In this document: one piece after another, positions 6,982 to 15,190 of the stretch
Layout: each line of letters begins with the position of its first letter
Numbering within the stretch: the stretch's first letter is position 1
IMG/VR virus record: IMGVR_UViG_3300043788_000236
Span: 1-29,121 of that record
Origin: a virus
Direction: 5' to 3' (one strand)
Length of the DNA stretch: 29,121 nt
Notes under the pieces: model-generated
Database searches by the model: none
The model's input: the letters and a program-made list of their open reading frames with translations, nothing else
What the model was told of the DNA's origin: nothing
Made by a program: the position numbers and the translations under genes

Positions 6982-8428
6982 TACATTTGCACAAGTAATG
7001 GTAAAAATTGGTGCAGATATTTCCGGACTTAAGGATGGACTTTCCCAGGTTGGGTCCATGTTTAAGGACCTTACTTCCTTGATGGGTTTATCCTTGGGTA
7101 TTGGAGGTTTGCTCGAACTTGGTAAAGCCTCCATAGAAGCGGCTTCTGATGCCCAACAAGCGGAAGTAATGTTTGCCGCCGCCTTGGGTAGTATTGGGGT
7201 GAGTTACGTTGAAGTAAGTGGAGAGGCTAACCAGTATTTAGAAAAAATTCAAGAAATAGATGGTTTTCACAAAAGTGAAGCTCAACCGGCTTTAACTAAG
7301 TTAATTCAGATGACGGGTAATTACATTGAATCCTTAAAGCTTTTATCCTTGGCGGCTAATGTGGCCAGGGGTAGCGGTCAAGATCTTATGCAGGCCTCTA
7401 CTATGTTGGGACGTGTGTATGATGGTAATACCACCATGCTAAAAAGATTTGGAATGCAGGTGGATAAATCCACATCCTCTGTGGATGCCCTAGCTATGGT
7501 TCAGAAACGTTTTGCAGGGGACGGGGCGGCTTACATGCGCACATATGCCGGCCAGGTTCAAAACTTTACAAACCAATGGACAACGGCCAAGGAAGTTATA
7601 GGAAAGGTTCTTATTGTTATTTTAAAAATGGCCGAAGACCAGTTTATGATCGAAATGGACGCCTTGAAAATGATTTACTTTTCTTTTTTAAGTTATTATC
7701 AAATGACTGTTAGATGGTTGGAAGAACATATCCCTGGATTAAAAAAAATATTTGGGGACGTAGCTGATGACGCCGGCGTTAAATTTGATGGTGCTTTTGC
7801 GGACATGAAAAAACATTTTCACGATATCCTAAATCCAACTAGTTTCGACTCTCAAACAAAGGCTATTGCCGCTTCCGTAAATGCGAACACAAAAAAAGCT
7901 TCTGATGACTTTGATGCCCTTGGAAAAGTTATAGGGGACATAGCCCAACAAGGAGCCTTGGATTTTGCAAATGATTTTTCTGCTTCCTTTTCTTTATTTG
8001 AAAAAGGAACTATTCAAATAGGTACCGCCTTTAAAAAAATGTTGGATCAAATGGTTCAACAAATTATTAAATCCGGCATTTTAAACTTTATTGGTCTTAT
8101 CTTTGGTGGTACTCCGACAGGTGGTTTTGGAATATTGGGAAATATTTTTGGAGGGGGAAAAGGCGGTGGGGGTGCGGCGGATGTTCCCAAAATGGCAAGC
8201 GGTGGAATAGTAAATTCCCCCACCCTGGCCATGATTGGGGAAGCCGGTCCAGAAGCAGTTATTCCCCTGAACCAACTACAGGGAAACGGGGTGGGTGGGG
8301 GTTCTTCAACTACTAATTACATCACGGTTTCCTTGCCGTCCCTTATAAATGTAATGGACCCTAGTTCTTACAATCAGGCCTTACAGTTTATTGGGAATGG
8401 GTTAAAAGCCAAAGGAATCATTTCTTAA
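6959..8428 (+). CDS. Tape measure protein
   Basis: The gene encodes 489 residues. The start follows the classic beginning of tape measure proteins, a short strand (VMVKIGADISGLKDGLSQVGSMF) and long alanine/lysine-rich helices. The C-terminal end has the usual MASGGIVNSPTLAMIGEAGPEAVIPL signature. Glycine-rich and hydrophobic stretches in the middle and near residues 365-395 are typical. At about 0.15 nm per residue the tail would be near 70 nm, so this is a short siphovirus-type tail. The ATG has a GGAG site 6 bases upstream and overlaps the chaperone T frame by 23 bases. It governs tail length and probably helps DNA entry. Confidence 0.9.
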   Translation: MAEATGDDTFAQVMVKIGADISGLKDGLSQVGSMFKDLTSLMGLSLGIGGLLELGKASIEAASDAQQAEVMFAAALGSIGVSYVEVSGEANQYLEKIQEIDGFHKSEAQPALTKLIQMTGNYIESLKLLSLAANVARGSGQDLMQASTMLGRVYDGNTTMLKRFGMQVDKSTSSVDALAMVQKRFAGDGAAYMRTYAGQVQNFTNQWTTAKEVIGKVLIVILKMAEDQFMIEMDALKMIYFSFLSYYQMTVRWLEEHIPGLKKIFGDVADDAGVKFDGAFADMKKHFHDILNPTSFDSQTKAIAASVNANTKKASDDFDALGKVIGDIAQQGALDFANDFSASFSLFEKGTIQIGTAFKKMLDQMVQQIIKSGILNFIGLIFGGTPTGGFGILGNIFGGGKGGGGAADVPKMASGGIVNSPTLAMIGEAGPEAVIPLNQLQGNGVGGGSSTTNYITVSLPSLINVMDPSSYNQALQFIGNGLKAKGIIS

Positions 8429-8859
8429 TGGCACTTCTTACACAGTCAATTTTAAATATAGATAATCAATTTCAAGTCCAAAAGAATTTTTCTTGGATTC
8501 CTAAGGCTTACAGAACTAACGATATTCTAGTTCCCACCTATTTTGGAAATCTTTATGTAAACGCTCTTTATCGTAAAGAAATGTTCCAACTTCAAATAAA
8601 TAACCTTGGGGAACATTTAACAGAATTATTGGAACAGTTATTTAACCAAACAGGCGTAGGGATATTTCATACCGTTCAGGTTATAACGCCGAAGGTTAAT
8701 CGTATTTGGGATGGGGTTACAACCCCTTCCGGCGGTACCAACACGGACATTAACCGGGTTCGTAATCAAATTTATTTTACGGGTGGTTCCTTTGTAAAAA
8801 CCAGTTACGATGGAAATCCTAATATTTATCAAGTTACGCTAGACTGTCAGGAAACTTAA
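8428..8859 (+). CDS. Tail protein, distal-tail-like position
   Basis: The gene encodes 143 residues. It follows the tape measure gene with a TAATG overlap and is beta-rich (FQVQKNFSWIPKAYRTND, then VPTYFGNLYVNALYRKEMF, ending in IYFTGGSFVKTSYDGNPNIYQVTL). No signal peptide or membrane segment is seen. Genes in this place in siphoviruses encode the distal tail protein or a small tail-tip subunit. This one is shorter than Dit proteins (200-300 residues) and has no motif I can name, so the call is by position only. The next gene starts 2 bases after its stop, consistent with a tail-tip operon. Confidence 0.45.
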   Translation: MALLTQSILNIDNQFQVQKNFSWIPKAYRTNDILVPTYFGNLYVNALYRKEMFQLQINNLGEHLTELLEQLFNQTGVGIFHTVQVITPKVNRIWDGVTTPSGGTNTDINRVRNQIYFTGGSFVKTSYDGNPNIYQVTLDCQET

Positions 8860-8861
8860 AA

Positions 8862-9701
8862 ATGGCCTTGACCGCAGATCAAATTCTTCGTGTTCAAAAC
8901 ACCGTAAAATCCTACAAAGCAGAATTTGCCTGGGGCAATAACCTATGCTTGACATTAAATTCCACAGGAAGCCCCCTGGCCAGTGCAACGGCAGTTGATG
9001 CTTCTTTAAACCCCGCATCCAGTATTATTTCCGGAAGCAAGGTTCATTATAATCCTGTTTTGGATTTAGATAATAATTGGTGGGGTGGATATGGAAACGA
9101 AACTTCTTTAGGTTTTTCAAATATTTCTGGATCTCAAGCAGAAACCCCAAATAATTCAATCATGAATTTTGGTTCCCCCACTAAATTTACTGCCCGGGGT
9201 TGGGTTAATATTGTTTATAATCCTAGTGGAGCGACTTATTCTGTTTTTTCTCAACAAGGTTCAGGAAATTCTTCTTGGATTGTTGGTTATACAACTTCTG
9301 TCGGTGCTAATATATTTGTTATTTTAAATAATACTTTTCTTTTGGTGGGTCTTACTACTCTCAGTGCCGGCATTTGGTATTTTGTGGAAGTTTCTTACGA
9401 TTCTAGTTTAGGTTCAGATAATGTAAAAATTTTTGTAAACGGTGTTTTAGATGTTACTGGTAATTATTCTACTGTAATCTCTAATACTGGTGAAAATTTA
9501 TATATAGGTAATGGGGTATCCACAGTTTATACAATAGAACCGTATGATGGTTATGTTTCCGAGTTTGAATTTTGTTCTAACTTTATTCGTAATACAGTTA
9601 ATTATACTCCTCCAGATCATTTAGTTTCGGATTCACATACTACTACACTTTACTATTGTAATCAATTTCCCGGTCCACCCTTTACGCTTCAGGATTCTTG
9701 A
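8862..9701 (+). CDS. LamG-like tail-tip protein, ending at an in-frame TGA
   Basis: 279 residues precede the TGA. Residues from about 90 to 270 form a laminin-G / concanavalin A-like lectin domain: FTARGWVNIVYNPSG, IWYFVEVSYDSS, VKIFVNGVLDVTG, LYIGNG and YDGYVSEFEFCSNF all match the strand pattern of LamG_3 domains, which bind carbohydrate. At the end, TLYYCNQFPGPPFTLQDS is followed directly by the stop and then PNSLNATLSG in the same frame. LamG-domain proteins typically continue at that point ('DSsgngl.atl.g'). The gene is therefore probably the first part of one protein continuing into the frame at 9741-12626. It starts two bases after the previous gene with no clear ribosome site, suggesting coupling. 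Confidence 0.75.
   Translation: MALTADQILRVQNTVKSYKAEFAWGNNLCLTLNSTGSPLASATAVDASLNPASSIISGSKVHYNPVLDLDNNWWGGYGNETSLGFSNISGSQAETPNNSIMNFGSPTKFTARGWVNIVYNPSGATYSVFSQQGSGNSSWIVGYTTSVGANIFVILNNTFLLVGLTTLSAGIWYFVEVSYDSSLGSDNVKIFVNGVLDVTGNYSTVISNTGENLYIGNGVSTVYTIEPYDGYVSEFEFCSNFIRNTVNYTPPDHLVSDSHTTTLYYCNQFPGPPFTLQDS
9699..9701 (+). other. In-frame TGA, possible read-through or nonsense site
   Basis: The frame from 8862 to 12626 is open except for this one TGA (context TCT TGA CCA). If it is read through the product is 1254 residues. UGA followed by C is the leakiest stop context described in bacteria. The only start codons near the next segment are a TTG at 9741 without a good ribosome site, and the first ATG is about 36 codons later. 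Confidence 0.75.
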
Positions 9702-9740
9702 CCAAACTCCTTAAATGCAACTCTAAGCGGATCTTATACT

Positions 9741-12626
9741 TTGGGTCAAATTTCTTCCCTCCGGGGTTTTGGAGGTACTAATTGGACTCCCAATTCTTTA
9801 ACGATAAATTTAGGTGGAACAATTAGTGTAACGGAAATTTGGTTGTTTATGCATCCTTTTTTACCCACCTGTTCGGCATATGCTATTCAATTTTCCTTGG
9901 ATGGGGTAACTTGGGATACTTTAGAAAATGTAACAAACGCCGATCAAATCCAACTTCAGGATTTTAACATTGGAACAACTTCTGTTGCTTATGTAAAACT
10001 TATTCCAATGAACGCAGGTTCCGATTTCAATGTTCGTTTTGTTCAGCTGGAACTATATAATTTTGTGGATGAAACTTCAAACGTTGTAGATAAAAAAGGT
10101 TCCGGACCGGATATTACTATTACTGCAAAAGAAGATCCTACTCAAAATGCCTCCCCCACACCTTCCCAACTTCAAATAGGTTTAAATAATGTTACTAATC
10201 GATTTTCCAATTCAAATACATCTAGTCCCATTTACGGTACAACTCAAGTGGATGGCCGGGGGTCCGGAGTTAGAAGTAATGTTCCTGTTCGTATAACCGC
10301 TTCCGGGTTAGCCCCGACTGAGGACACGTTTTCCCAAAAATGTTTTTATGGTTTTATTTCCTGCGATGACAATCCAGCCGGGTCCACGGGTATTACTTAT
10401 GATGATTCTACCGGAACAGTTATGTTTACTTGTAAAAGTCTTTATGATCTTTTTAACCAGACCATAGAACCGCCTGTTTATGTGGGTTATTTCTTTTTTC
10501 AAATAGTTCAGGACTTGGCTTGGCGTTGTGGGGTACCCCAACAATTTCTTAATATAGACCCGGTCCTTCAAATGGTACCTTTTGTTACCTTTGATGAAGA
10601 TACAGGAACAGACTGTGTTCAGCAGATTTTGGAAGTAATGCCCTTTGCCCGTTGTTTTGAAACGTTTGATCCTTTGCCTACTTTAAATTTTATCAATTAT
10701 GGTCGTAACAGAATGAACGTGGATTTTAGCCTTTACCTTAGTAACCTTTACGGTTATGCCTTTAGCGGTAATCTTCTTTATTTAATAGGTAATTTAACGG
10801 TAGATGGCGAAAACAACATATATTTGGATGTGTGGGTATGGGACACAACACAACCCCTGGATAAATCTATTAAACAACTTATTAACCAACAAAATTTCGG
10901 AGCTTCCAACGCACCTGTGGACACTGTTTATTTTCCAGGTTGTGCCTTTGTTACTTCCAACGGAAATCTTGTTTTTCAATTTGGATATGTTTGTAATACG
11001 CAAGGGAATGAGCATTATGTTATTTCTGTAAATTTAGAAAGTTTAGCTTGGACAACTAATATTGTCCCTCACGGTGCCGGTACGGGCGGTTTAGCCCCGC
11101 AGGATTATTTTTCCCAAAGTTTTTCTAATCGTTATATATTTATGATTGTTTATTGTGCGGAAACAGGGTTTGCCGATTATAGAATGGTTTCCTACGATGG
11201 TAACACAGGGAATATGTATGATTTGGGAGCCGTTCCTAGTTCCCCAATGATAACATGGATGGGTGGAGACAGTGAATATTATATTCAAACGATTGAGGAT
11301 GTTTTACAAGTGGCTCATTATAATGGAAATATATCAAGTTCCTTGTCCCTTACTACTATAACAGGTTGTACGGGAGCAGATTTTGAACCTGGCAACACTT
11401 TTTATGAACCAACCGGACAAAATCTTTACTGGATAGGTAAAAAACCAGTAGATGATGGTTTTCTTCATTTATATAAAATAAATATTCTGGCCGCTTTTGC
11501 TAGTCCTTCCCTAACTCCTACGGACATAAGTGGACAACTAGTTCCGGAATCCACATATAACATTGTAAATGAAATTTTTACGGATGGAAATTATGTGATT
11601 TATACCTTAAATGTGGGTTCTAGATATGTTCTTAATATTACAAATTCTGGAAATTTACCATTTTTCTTAGGCGATGGAAACCTAACCGTATTGAATGGAA
11701 ATACGGGTTCAACGCCTGGCCTGGCTACACTGGAAACACTTTTTCAAAAATGGGCGTTAATGGAATATACGGATGCCCTGGGGGTAACCCAATCCTTTTT
11801 TCTAAACATTTGTTTTCCAATGAATGAAATGTACGGATTTGTATTGAAACCCTCCAGGCCTTTTAACCCTTCTCCGGAAGTGGCATTTTCCCTCAGCTCT
11901 TTTTTAACAAGTTCTCAAGTTTCAGATGGAAATCCATCCGCTAATCGGGTAACCATAGCCGCTACACCTAATTCCTTAAACACTTCCCGGGTTCATCTTT
12001 GGGATCAACCTACGGATAGGGTTCTTTCCTATCCAGCCGGCCTTATAACTAAGTTATCCATTCCCGTTACTTCTTCAGTAAGGGGACCCGTGGAAGCTAC
12101 TGTTCGCCTGTTTAATTGGACTTCCCTTAATATAGGGGAAAGTCAAGGAGCGATTTCTCAGGATATTACAATTAACGGAACAACTTATCCATGTTATTTT
12201 TGGGGTGAGGGGGATATTATGTATCTCCAATTCGACTGCACTGGTCGCCCCGGCCTTTCTTTTGGAGGGGCTAATATTACAGGCTGTGAAGTATCTACCA
12301 GGGATCAGGCCGAATTGGAACAAGATGAAAGTGATTTAATAAGTCAAGCCCTTTATGGCAGAATTTTTCTTCTGGCCATCACTTCTTCCCTATATAATGA
12401 TCCTTCCTTTTATCAGGATTTATTACTAAACGGTAAATATGCAAAATATTATATCAACTCCATGGAAATGCCCTGGTATCCCATTATTGAACTTTCTGAA
12501 TTAACTACATTTACAAATTTGAACTGTGGTTTTAGCGGTATCCTTTTTGAAGTGGTGGGTTACACCATAACAGGATTTAAAACAACACTTCAACTAAAGC
12601 AATATTATACTCTTTACAATATTTAA
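9741..12626 (+). CDS. Tail hub/tip protein with F5/8-C-like and propeller-like parts
   Basis: 961 residues from the TTG at 9741, but the frame is open from 9702 and the coding sequence probably begins there or upstream. Residues 1-110 resemble an F5/8 type C (discoidin) domain: [30 protein letters not shown] and FVQLELYNF. Residues 115-310 have a tail-hub look ([42 protein letters not shown]). Residues 330-650 contain repeated beta-propeller-like units ([50 protein letters not shown]). The C-terminal 250 residues return to hub-like strands and helices. It likely forms the tip complex that contacts the host receptor. The domain boundaries are estimates from pattern alone. Confidence 0.65.
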   Translation: MGQISSLRGFGGTNWTPNSLTINLGGTISVTEIWLFMHPFLPTCSAYAIQFSLDGVTWDTLENVTNADQIQLQDFNIGTTSVAYVKLIPMNAGSDFNVRFVQLELYNFVDETSNVVDKKGSGPDITITAKEDPTQNASPTPSQLQIGLNNVTNRFSNSNTSSPIYGTTQVDGRGSGVRSNVPVRITASGLAPTEDTFSQKCFYGFISCDDNPAGSTGITYDDSTGTVMFTCKSLYDLFNQTIEPPVYVGYFFFQIVQDLAWRCGVPQQFLNIDPVLQMVPFVTFDEDTGTDCVQQILEVMPFARCFETFDPLPTLNFINYGRNRMNVDFSLYLSNLYGYAFSGNLLYLIGNLTVDGENNIYLDVWVWDTTQPLDKSIKQLINQQNFGASNAPVDTVYFPGCAFVTSNGNLVFQFGYVCNTQGNEHYVISVNLESLAWTTNIVPHGAGTGGLAPQDYFSQSFSNRYIFMIVYCAETGFADYRMVSYDGNTGNMYDLGAVPSSPMITWMGGDSEYYIQTIEDVLQVAHYNGNISSSLSLTTITGCTGADFEPGNTFYEPTGQNLYWIGKKPVDDGFLHLYKINILAAFASPSLTPTDISGQLVPESTYNIVNEIFTDGNYVIYTLNVGSRYVLNITNSGNLPFFLGDGNLTVLNGNTGSTPGLATLETLFQKWALMEYTDALGVTQSFFLNICFPMNEMYGFVLKPSRPFNPSPEVAFSLSSFLTSSQVSDGNPSANRVTIAATPNSLNTSRVHLWDQPTDRVLSYPAGLITKLSIPVTSSVRGPVEATVRLFNWTSLNIGESQGAISQDITINGTTYPCYFWGEGDIMYLQFDCTGRPGLSFGGANITGCEVSTRDQAELEQDESDLISQALYGRIFLLAITSSLYNDPSFYQDLLLNGKYAKYYINSMEMPWYPIIELSELTTFTNLNCGFSGILFEVVGYTITGFKTTLQLKQYYTLYNI

Positions 12627-12642
12627 GGAATTTAGGTACAAT
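12613..12642 (+). promoter_or_regulatory. Candidate promoter for the cold-shock gene
   Basis: TTTACA (12613-12618), an 18-base spacer and TACAAT (12637-12642) overlap the end of the tail-tip gene and its gap. The cold-shock ATG is 41 bases downstream with an AGGAG site. The GGTACAATAA core matches those at 2361 and, with one change, at 3177. Confidence 0.45.
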
Positions 12643-12682
12643 AAAGTCTGTTGCAGGGGACATAAAATCAAAGGAGCAGGAA

Positions 12683-12907
12683 ATGGAACCAGGTTTTGTC
12701 AAGTGGTTTAATTCTCAAAAAGGCTATGGTTTTATTACCTCAGACAAGGATAAAAAGGACTACTTCGCCCATTTTTCCAGTATTAAAGCAGAAGGTTATA
12801 AGAAATTAAACACAGGGGATAAGGTTACGTTTGACATCGGAAACGGACCCAAAGGGCCTCAGGCTAATAACATACAAGTAACGCAACCGGCCGGGTCTAA
12901 TGCTTAA
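12683..12907 (+). CDS. Cold-shock domain protein
   Basis: The gene encodes 74 residues, the usual CspA length. All landmarks are present: FVKWFN (residues 5-10), RNP1 as KGYGFIT (13-19) and RNP2 as YFAHFSSI (27-34, with YFA replacing the common VFV), then the DKVTFD strand. CspA-type proteins bind single-stranded RNA or DNA and melt RNA structure, acting in the cytoplasm. It has its own candidate promoter and an AGGAG site 6 bases before the ATG, and stands between tail-tip and lysis genes. It may act as an RNA chaperone or antiterminator for late transcripts, which is inference. Phage copies of csp genes are known but uncommon. Confidence 0.9.
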   Translation: MEPGFVKWFNSQKGYGFITSDKDKKDYFAHFSSIKAEGYKKLNTGDKVTFDIGNGPKGPQANNIQVTQPAGSNA

Positions 12908-13394
12908 TCTTACCCTTATAAGGGACACCAATGGCCCGGACGGTTGTTTTGGGGTACTTACCAACCCGGCCACGGGTCACACTTGGCAAACAGCCGAATT
13001 GGAATGCCAAAACAACCAGCCGGATATTTCCAGCATCCCACCCGTTAACGGGGATGATGGAAATATTACCTACCTTGTGGAAATGCAACCACACCCTCTT
13101 CATGGTTCCCTTGGGGAAGCTATTGGATTCCCTGGTATGTGTTATGAAATTATGGATGTGGTTGATAGGTTTAACATTCTAATGCATATCGTTAATTATG
13201 CCGGCCAAGTGGCAGATGGGGAAAGAACAGACGTTCTTGGTTGTATGGGATTAGGAACAGATCGGGGTAAAATGTTACCCCCTGGCTATAACCAACCACA
13301 AGAAGTAATTGAACATTCTACCCAAGCCATTCTAGATTTTTATAAGGAAATGGGTGGACAACCGTTTTATCTTTCCATTCAGAATAAATTTTAA
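12900..13394 (+). CDS. DUF5675-like protein
   Basis: The gene encodes 164 residues. The order [71 protein letters not shown] and a C-terminal [14 protein letters not shown] matches the DUF5675 pattern ('T.G.l', 'tlE....n', 's.iP.G.Y', 'v..v.gR..i.iH.gN', 'GCi.lG'). That family is frequent near phage lysis and tail genes and its activity is not established; the H...GC pair recalls L,D-transpeptidase active sites. The ATG lies inside the end of the cold-shock gene with no good ribosome site, implying coupled translation. Confidence 0.65.
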   Translation: MLNLTLIRDTNGPDGCFGVLTNPATGHTWQTAELECQNNQPDISSIPPVNGDDGNITYLVEMQPHPLHGSLGEAIGFPGMCYEIMDVVDRFNILMHIVNYAGQVADGERTDVLGCMGLGTDRGKMLPPGYNQPQEVIEHSTQAILDFYKEMGGQPFYLSIQNKF

Positions 13395-13396
13395 CA

Positions 13397-14332
13397 ATGG
13401 AAACAAAGAATAAACCAATGTTTCAAGGATGGGGGCACAAACTCATAATGCTTTGGCTTATGGCCTCTTTTTTCTTATTCATTGGTTTTTTGTTTGCTTT
13501 TGTTCCAAAACCACATATTGAAAAAACAAAAACATACAAAGCATTGGAACAAAGCCTTACTCGACCGGATAAATGGATAAATCTTACTACAGACAGATTA
13601 TTTAATATCCTGGCAAAACGCCATGAACTTTCCTATTGGACGGAAGATGGAAAAAAACACCCTACTAATTGGTCTAAACTAAGAAGAAATATTGTAAACG
13701 CTTATGACGCTTCCGAGTTAAACCCTTCCAGCGGTTCCAGGAAACAAACCACTATTAAACTTTTAGACAATCAATATATAGAAAGCCGGTTTAACCAATA
13801 CGCCTTTCACTTAAATTCTGACGGTTCTTGGGACATTGGTTTAGGTGGGATAAATTCCTGTAATTGGTTTGATAAAGTAGGGGCTCAAATTTGGGAGAAT
13901 TTCTGTATTAAACAGGGTCTTGACCCTAAAAATATTTCCCTTCTTTATGATTCCAGGGTAAACACTTTTTATATGGCCTATCTTATGGAGTTATATGGAA
14001 AAAAGCATTGGCGTTTGTATACAAGAAAGAAGAGTTTAAATAATCACTATGTTTATAAAAACCTGAAAAGCGTTGTACCCCGGGAAACCGGAGGAAATAA
14101 AGGAGGTAGTAATGAAAAATTTTCTGCTGGTATTTCTTTTAGCTTCGCTGGGTTGGGCGCAAACACCTACCCAAAAAATAGTGGCAACGGCTACGCCGGC
14201 CCTGTCCGTGGTTTCGGATGGCATTACCTTAGTGATAGATGGGGGTTATACCTGGGACCAGCATGCCGCCAAGTTCAAATTCGGTACTCCGGAATTCAAA
14301 CAAGCCCGGTTAGAAGTTATTGCCTACGCTGA
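13397..14332 (+). CDS. Lytic transglycosylase-like protein with N-terminal anchor
   Basis: The gene encodes 311 residues. One hydrophobic segment (about 15-36) could anchor it in the inner membrane. The catalytic region resembles SLT/goose-type transglycosylases: LLDNQYIESRFNQYAF with the likely acid Glu129, SDGSWDIGLGGIN, then DPKNISLLYDSRVNTFYMAYLMELYG. Such enzymes cut the MurNAc-GlcNAc bond of peptidoglycan. The last 73 residues (from about 14112) overlap a clearly real secreted-protein gene in another frame and look unlike the domain, so the native end may be near 14070-14110 with a lost stop. There is no good ribosome site at the ATG. Confidence 0.6.
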   Translation: METKNKPMFQGWGHKLIMLWLMASFFLFIGFLFAFVPKPHIEKTKTYKALEQSLTRPDKWINLTTDRLFNILAKRHELSYWTEDGKKHPTNWSKLRRNIVNAYDASELNPSSGSRKQTTIKLLDNQYIESRFNQYAFHLNSDGSWDIGLGGINSCNWFDKVGAQIWENFCIKQGLDPKNISLLYDSRVNTFYMAYLMELYGKKHWRLYTRKKSLNNHYVYKNLKSVVPRETGGNKGGSNEKFSAGISFSFAGLGANTYPKNSGNGYAGPVRGFGWHYLSDRWGLYLGPACRQVQIRYSGIQTSPVRSYCLR

Positions 14333-14693
14333 CGCCGTAGCGGCCGCTCAAGCCGCCAACAAAAAGGGGGATTACGTTACCGCCGAATCCATTTCCCCGG
14401 AATATGTTACAAGGGCCTTTTACGGTCTGTCCGTTCTTCGAACTTTAATGGGAGGAAAACGTAAGGCGGATCGTAGTTGGGGAAGTTATCCAGCAGATGC
14501 AAAAGGCGTTTTGGATTCTTCCAAAGTGGACCCCCTGGCTATCCAAGTAAAATTTAATTATGTTCAGAAGTGGGTTAATGGAGCCCTGGCCAGTGGAAAA
14601 ACAAAAGATAGCCAGGGGAATGACGTAGCCTTGGTTCAGTCCTATTTGGACGCCTATGCCAAGGGATTATTGAAAAATATTTTAAAGCCGTAA
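14112..14693 (+). CDS. Secreted protein of unknown function
   Basis: The gene encodes 193 residues from the ATG at 14112, chosen because AAAGGAGG lies 5 bases upstream; an earlier start at 14073 has no such site. The first 16 residues (MKNFLLVFLLASLGWA) are a clear Sec signal peptide with an A-Q-T cleavage region, so the product is exported to the periplasm or outside. The mature part is alanine/lysine-rich and helical (EFKQARLEVIAYADAVAAAQAANKKGDY). It has no cysteine and no catalytic motif that I recognise. The stop is followed by a terminator. Its position beside the transglycosylase and holin-like genes suggests a lysis or envelope role, which is inference. Confidence 0.72.
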   Translation: MKNFLLVFLLASLGWAQTPTQKIVATATPALSVVSDGITLVIDGGYTWDQHAAKFKFGTPEFKQARLEVIAYADAVAAAQAANKKGDYVTAESISPEYVTRAFYGLSVLRTLMGGKRKADRSWGSYPADAKGVLDSSKVDPLAIQVKFNYVQKWVNGALASGKTKDSQGNDVALVQSYLDAYAKGLLKNILKP

Positions 14694-14699
14694 GGAAAC

Positions 14700-14731
14700 A
14701 AGGGGGGTTCTAGGACCCCCCTTAACTTTTT
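14700..14731 (+). terminator. Rho-independent terminator
   Basis: AAGGGGGGT (14700-14708) and ACCCCCCTT (14715-14723) form a 9-bp stem with a 6-base loop, followed by a T run (14727-14731). It sits 7 bases after the stop of the secreted-protein gene and 16 bases before the next ATG, so it may partly limit transcription into the holin-like gene. Confidence 0.8.
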
Positions 14732-14746
14732 GTAAGGAGAAATAAC

Positions 14747-15190
14747 ATGCCTAAACCAGTTGGACTTTTCCAAGACCCGCATTTTATTGGTATTTTAACT
14801 CAACTTGCCGGGGTGGCCGTGTGGGGTTCTTCCCATTTGGCTTTGATTCCTTCACCTGCTCAACCTTATTTTGCTCTCGCAGGTGAGTTGGTGGTTTTAG
14901 TGGGTTCCGTGTTTCATATCAAAGGTTTAATGGACCCAGCCTCTACCCAAACCCCTCCTCCCGTTGTGGCCGATGTAACTGCGGAGGTTACCGGAGTTCA
15001 AAATGTGGTAAGCGCCACGGAGGCCTTGTTACAAGCGCAAAAAACTATCCAAGGTCATATTGACAGTTTAACGGCGGTTCAAGCCACTTTGGCACAGGCT
15101 AGCACGGTTGTAACGGCTAACACGCCTTCCCCCGTGGTGGTTATTCCTCCCGCTGTCACTGTGGTCCCACCTTCGGTGAAACCACAGTGA
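14747..15190 (+). CDS. Holin-like membrane protein
   Basis: The gene encodes 147 residues. Two hydrophobic segments lie in the N-terminal half: about residues 12-32 (FIGILTQLAGVAVWGSSHLAL) and 40-60 (YFALAGELVVLVGSVFHI). A helical region with alternating V/A/Q/T follows, and the C-terminus is proline/valine-rich (VVVIPPAVTVVPPSV). Two-span proteins of this kind next to phage envelope-degrading genes are usually holins, although this one is longer than most class II holins because of its tail. AAGGAG is 8 bases before the ATG. The stop overlaps the GTG of the next gene (GTGA), so the two are coupled. Confidence 0.55.
   Translation: MPKPVGLFQDPHFIGILTQLAGVAVWGSSHLALIPSPAQPYFALAGELVVLVGSVFHIKGLMDPASTQTPPPVVADVTAEVTGVQNVVSATEALLQAQKTIQGHIDSLTAVQATLAQASTVVTANTPSPVVVIPPAVTVVPPSVKPQ

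Noticed and set aside
9699-9701. Phage-wide recoding of TGA as Trp or Gly
   Set aside because: Every other clear gene is free of internal TGA, and several genes use TGA as their stop (for example 14747-15190 and 25954-26835).
9741-12626. Independent gene starting at TTG 9741
   Set aside because: No good ribosome site, and the upstream codons 9702-9740 read as the start of the same domain.
14073-14693. Earlier start at 14073 for the secreted protein
   Set aside because: The strong AAAGGAGG site and the signal peptide both point to ATG 14112.
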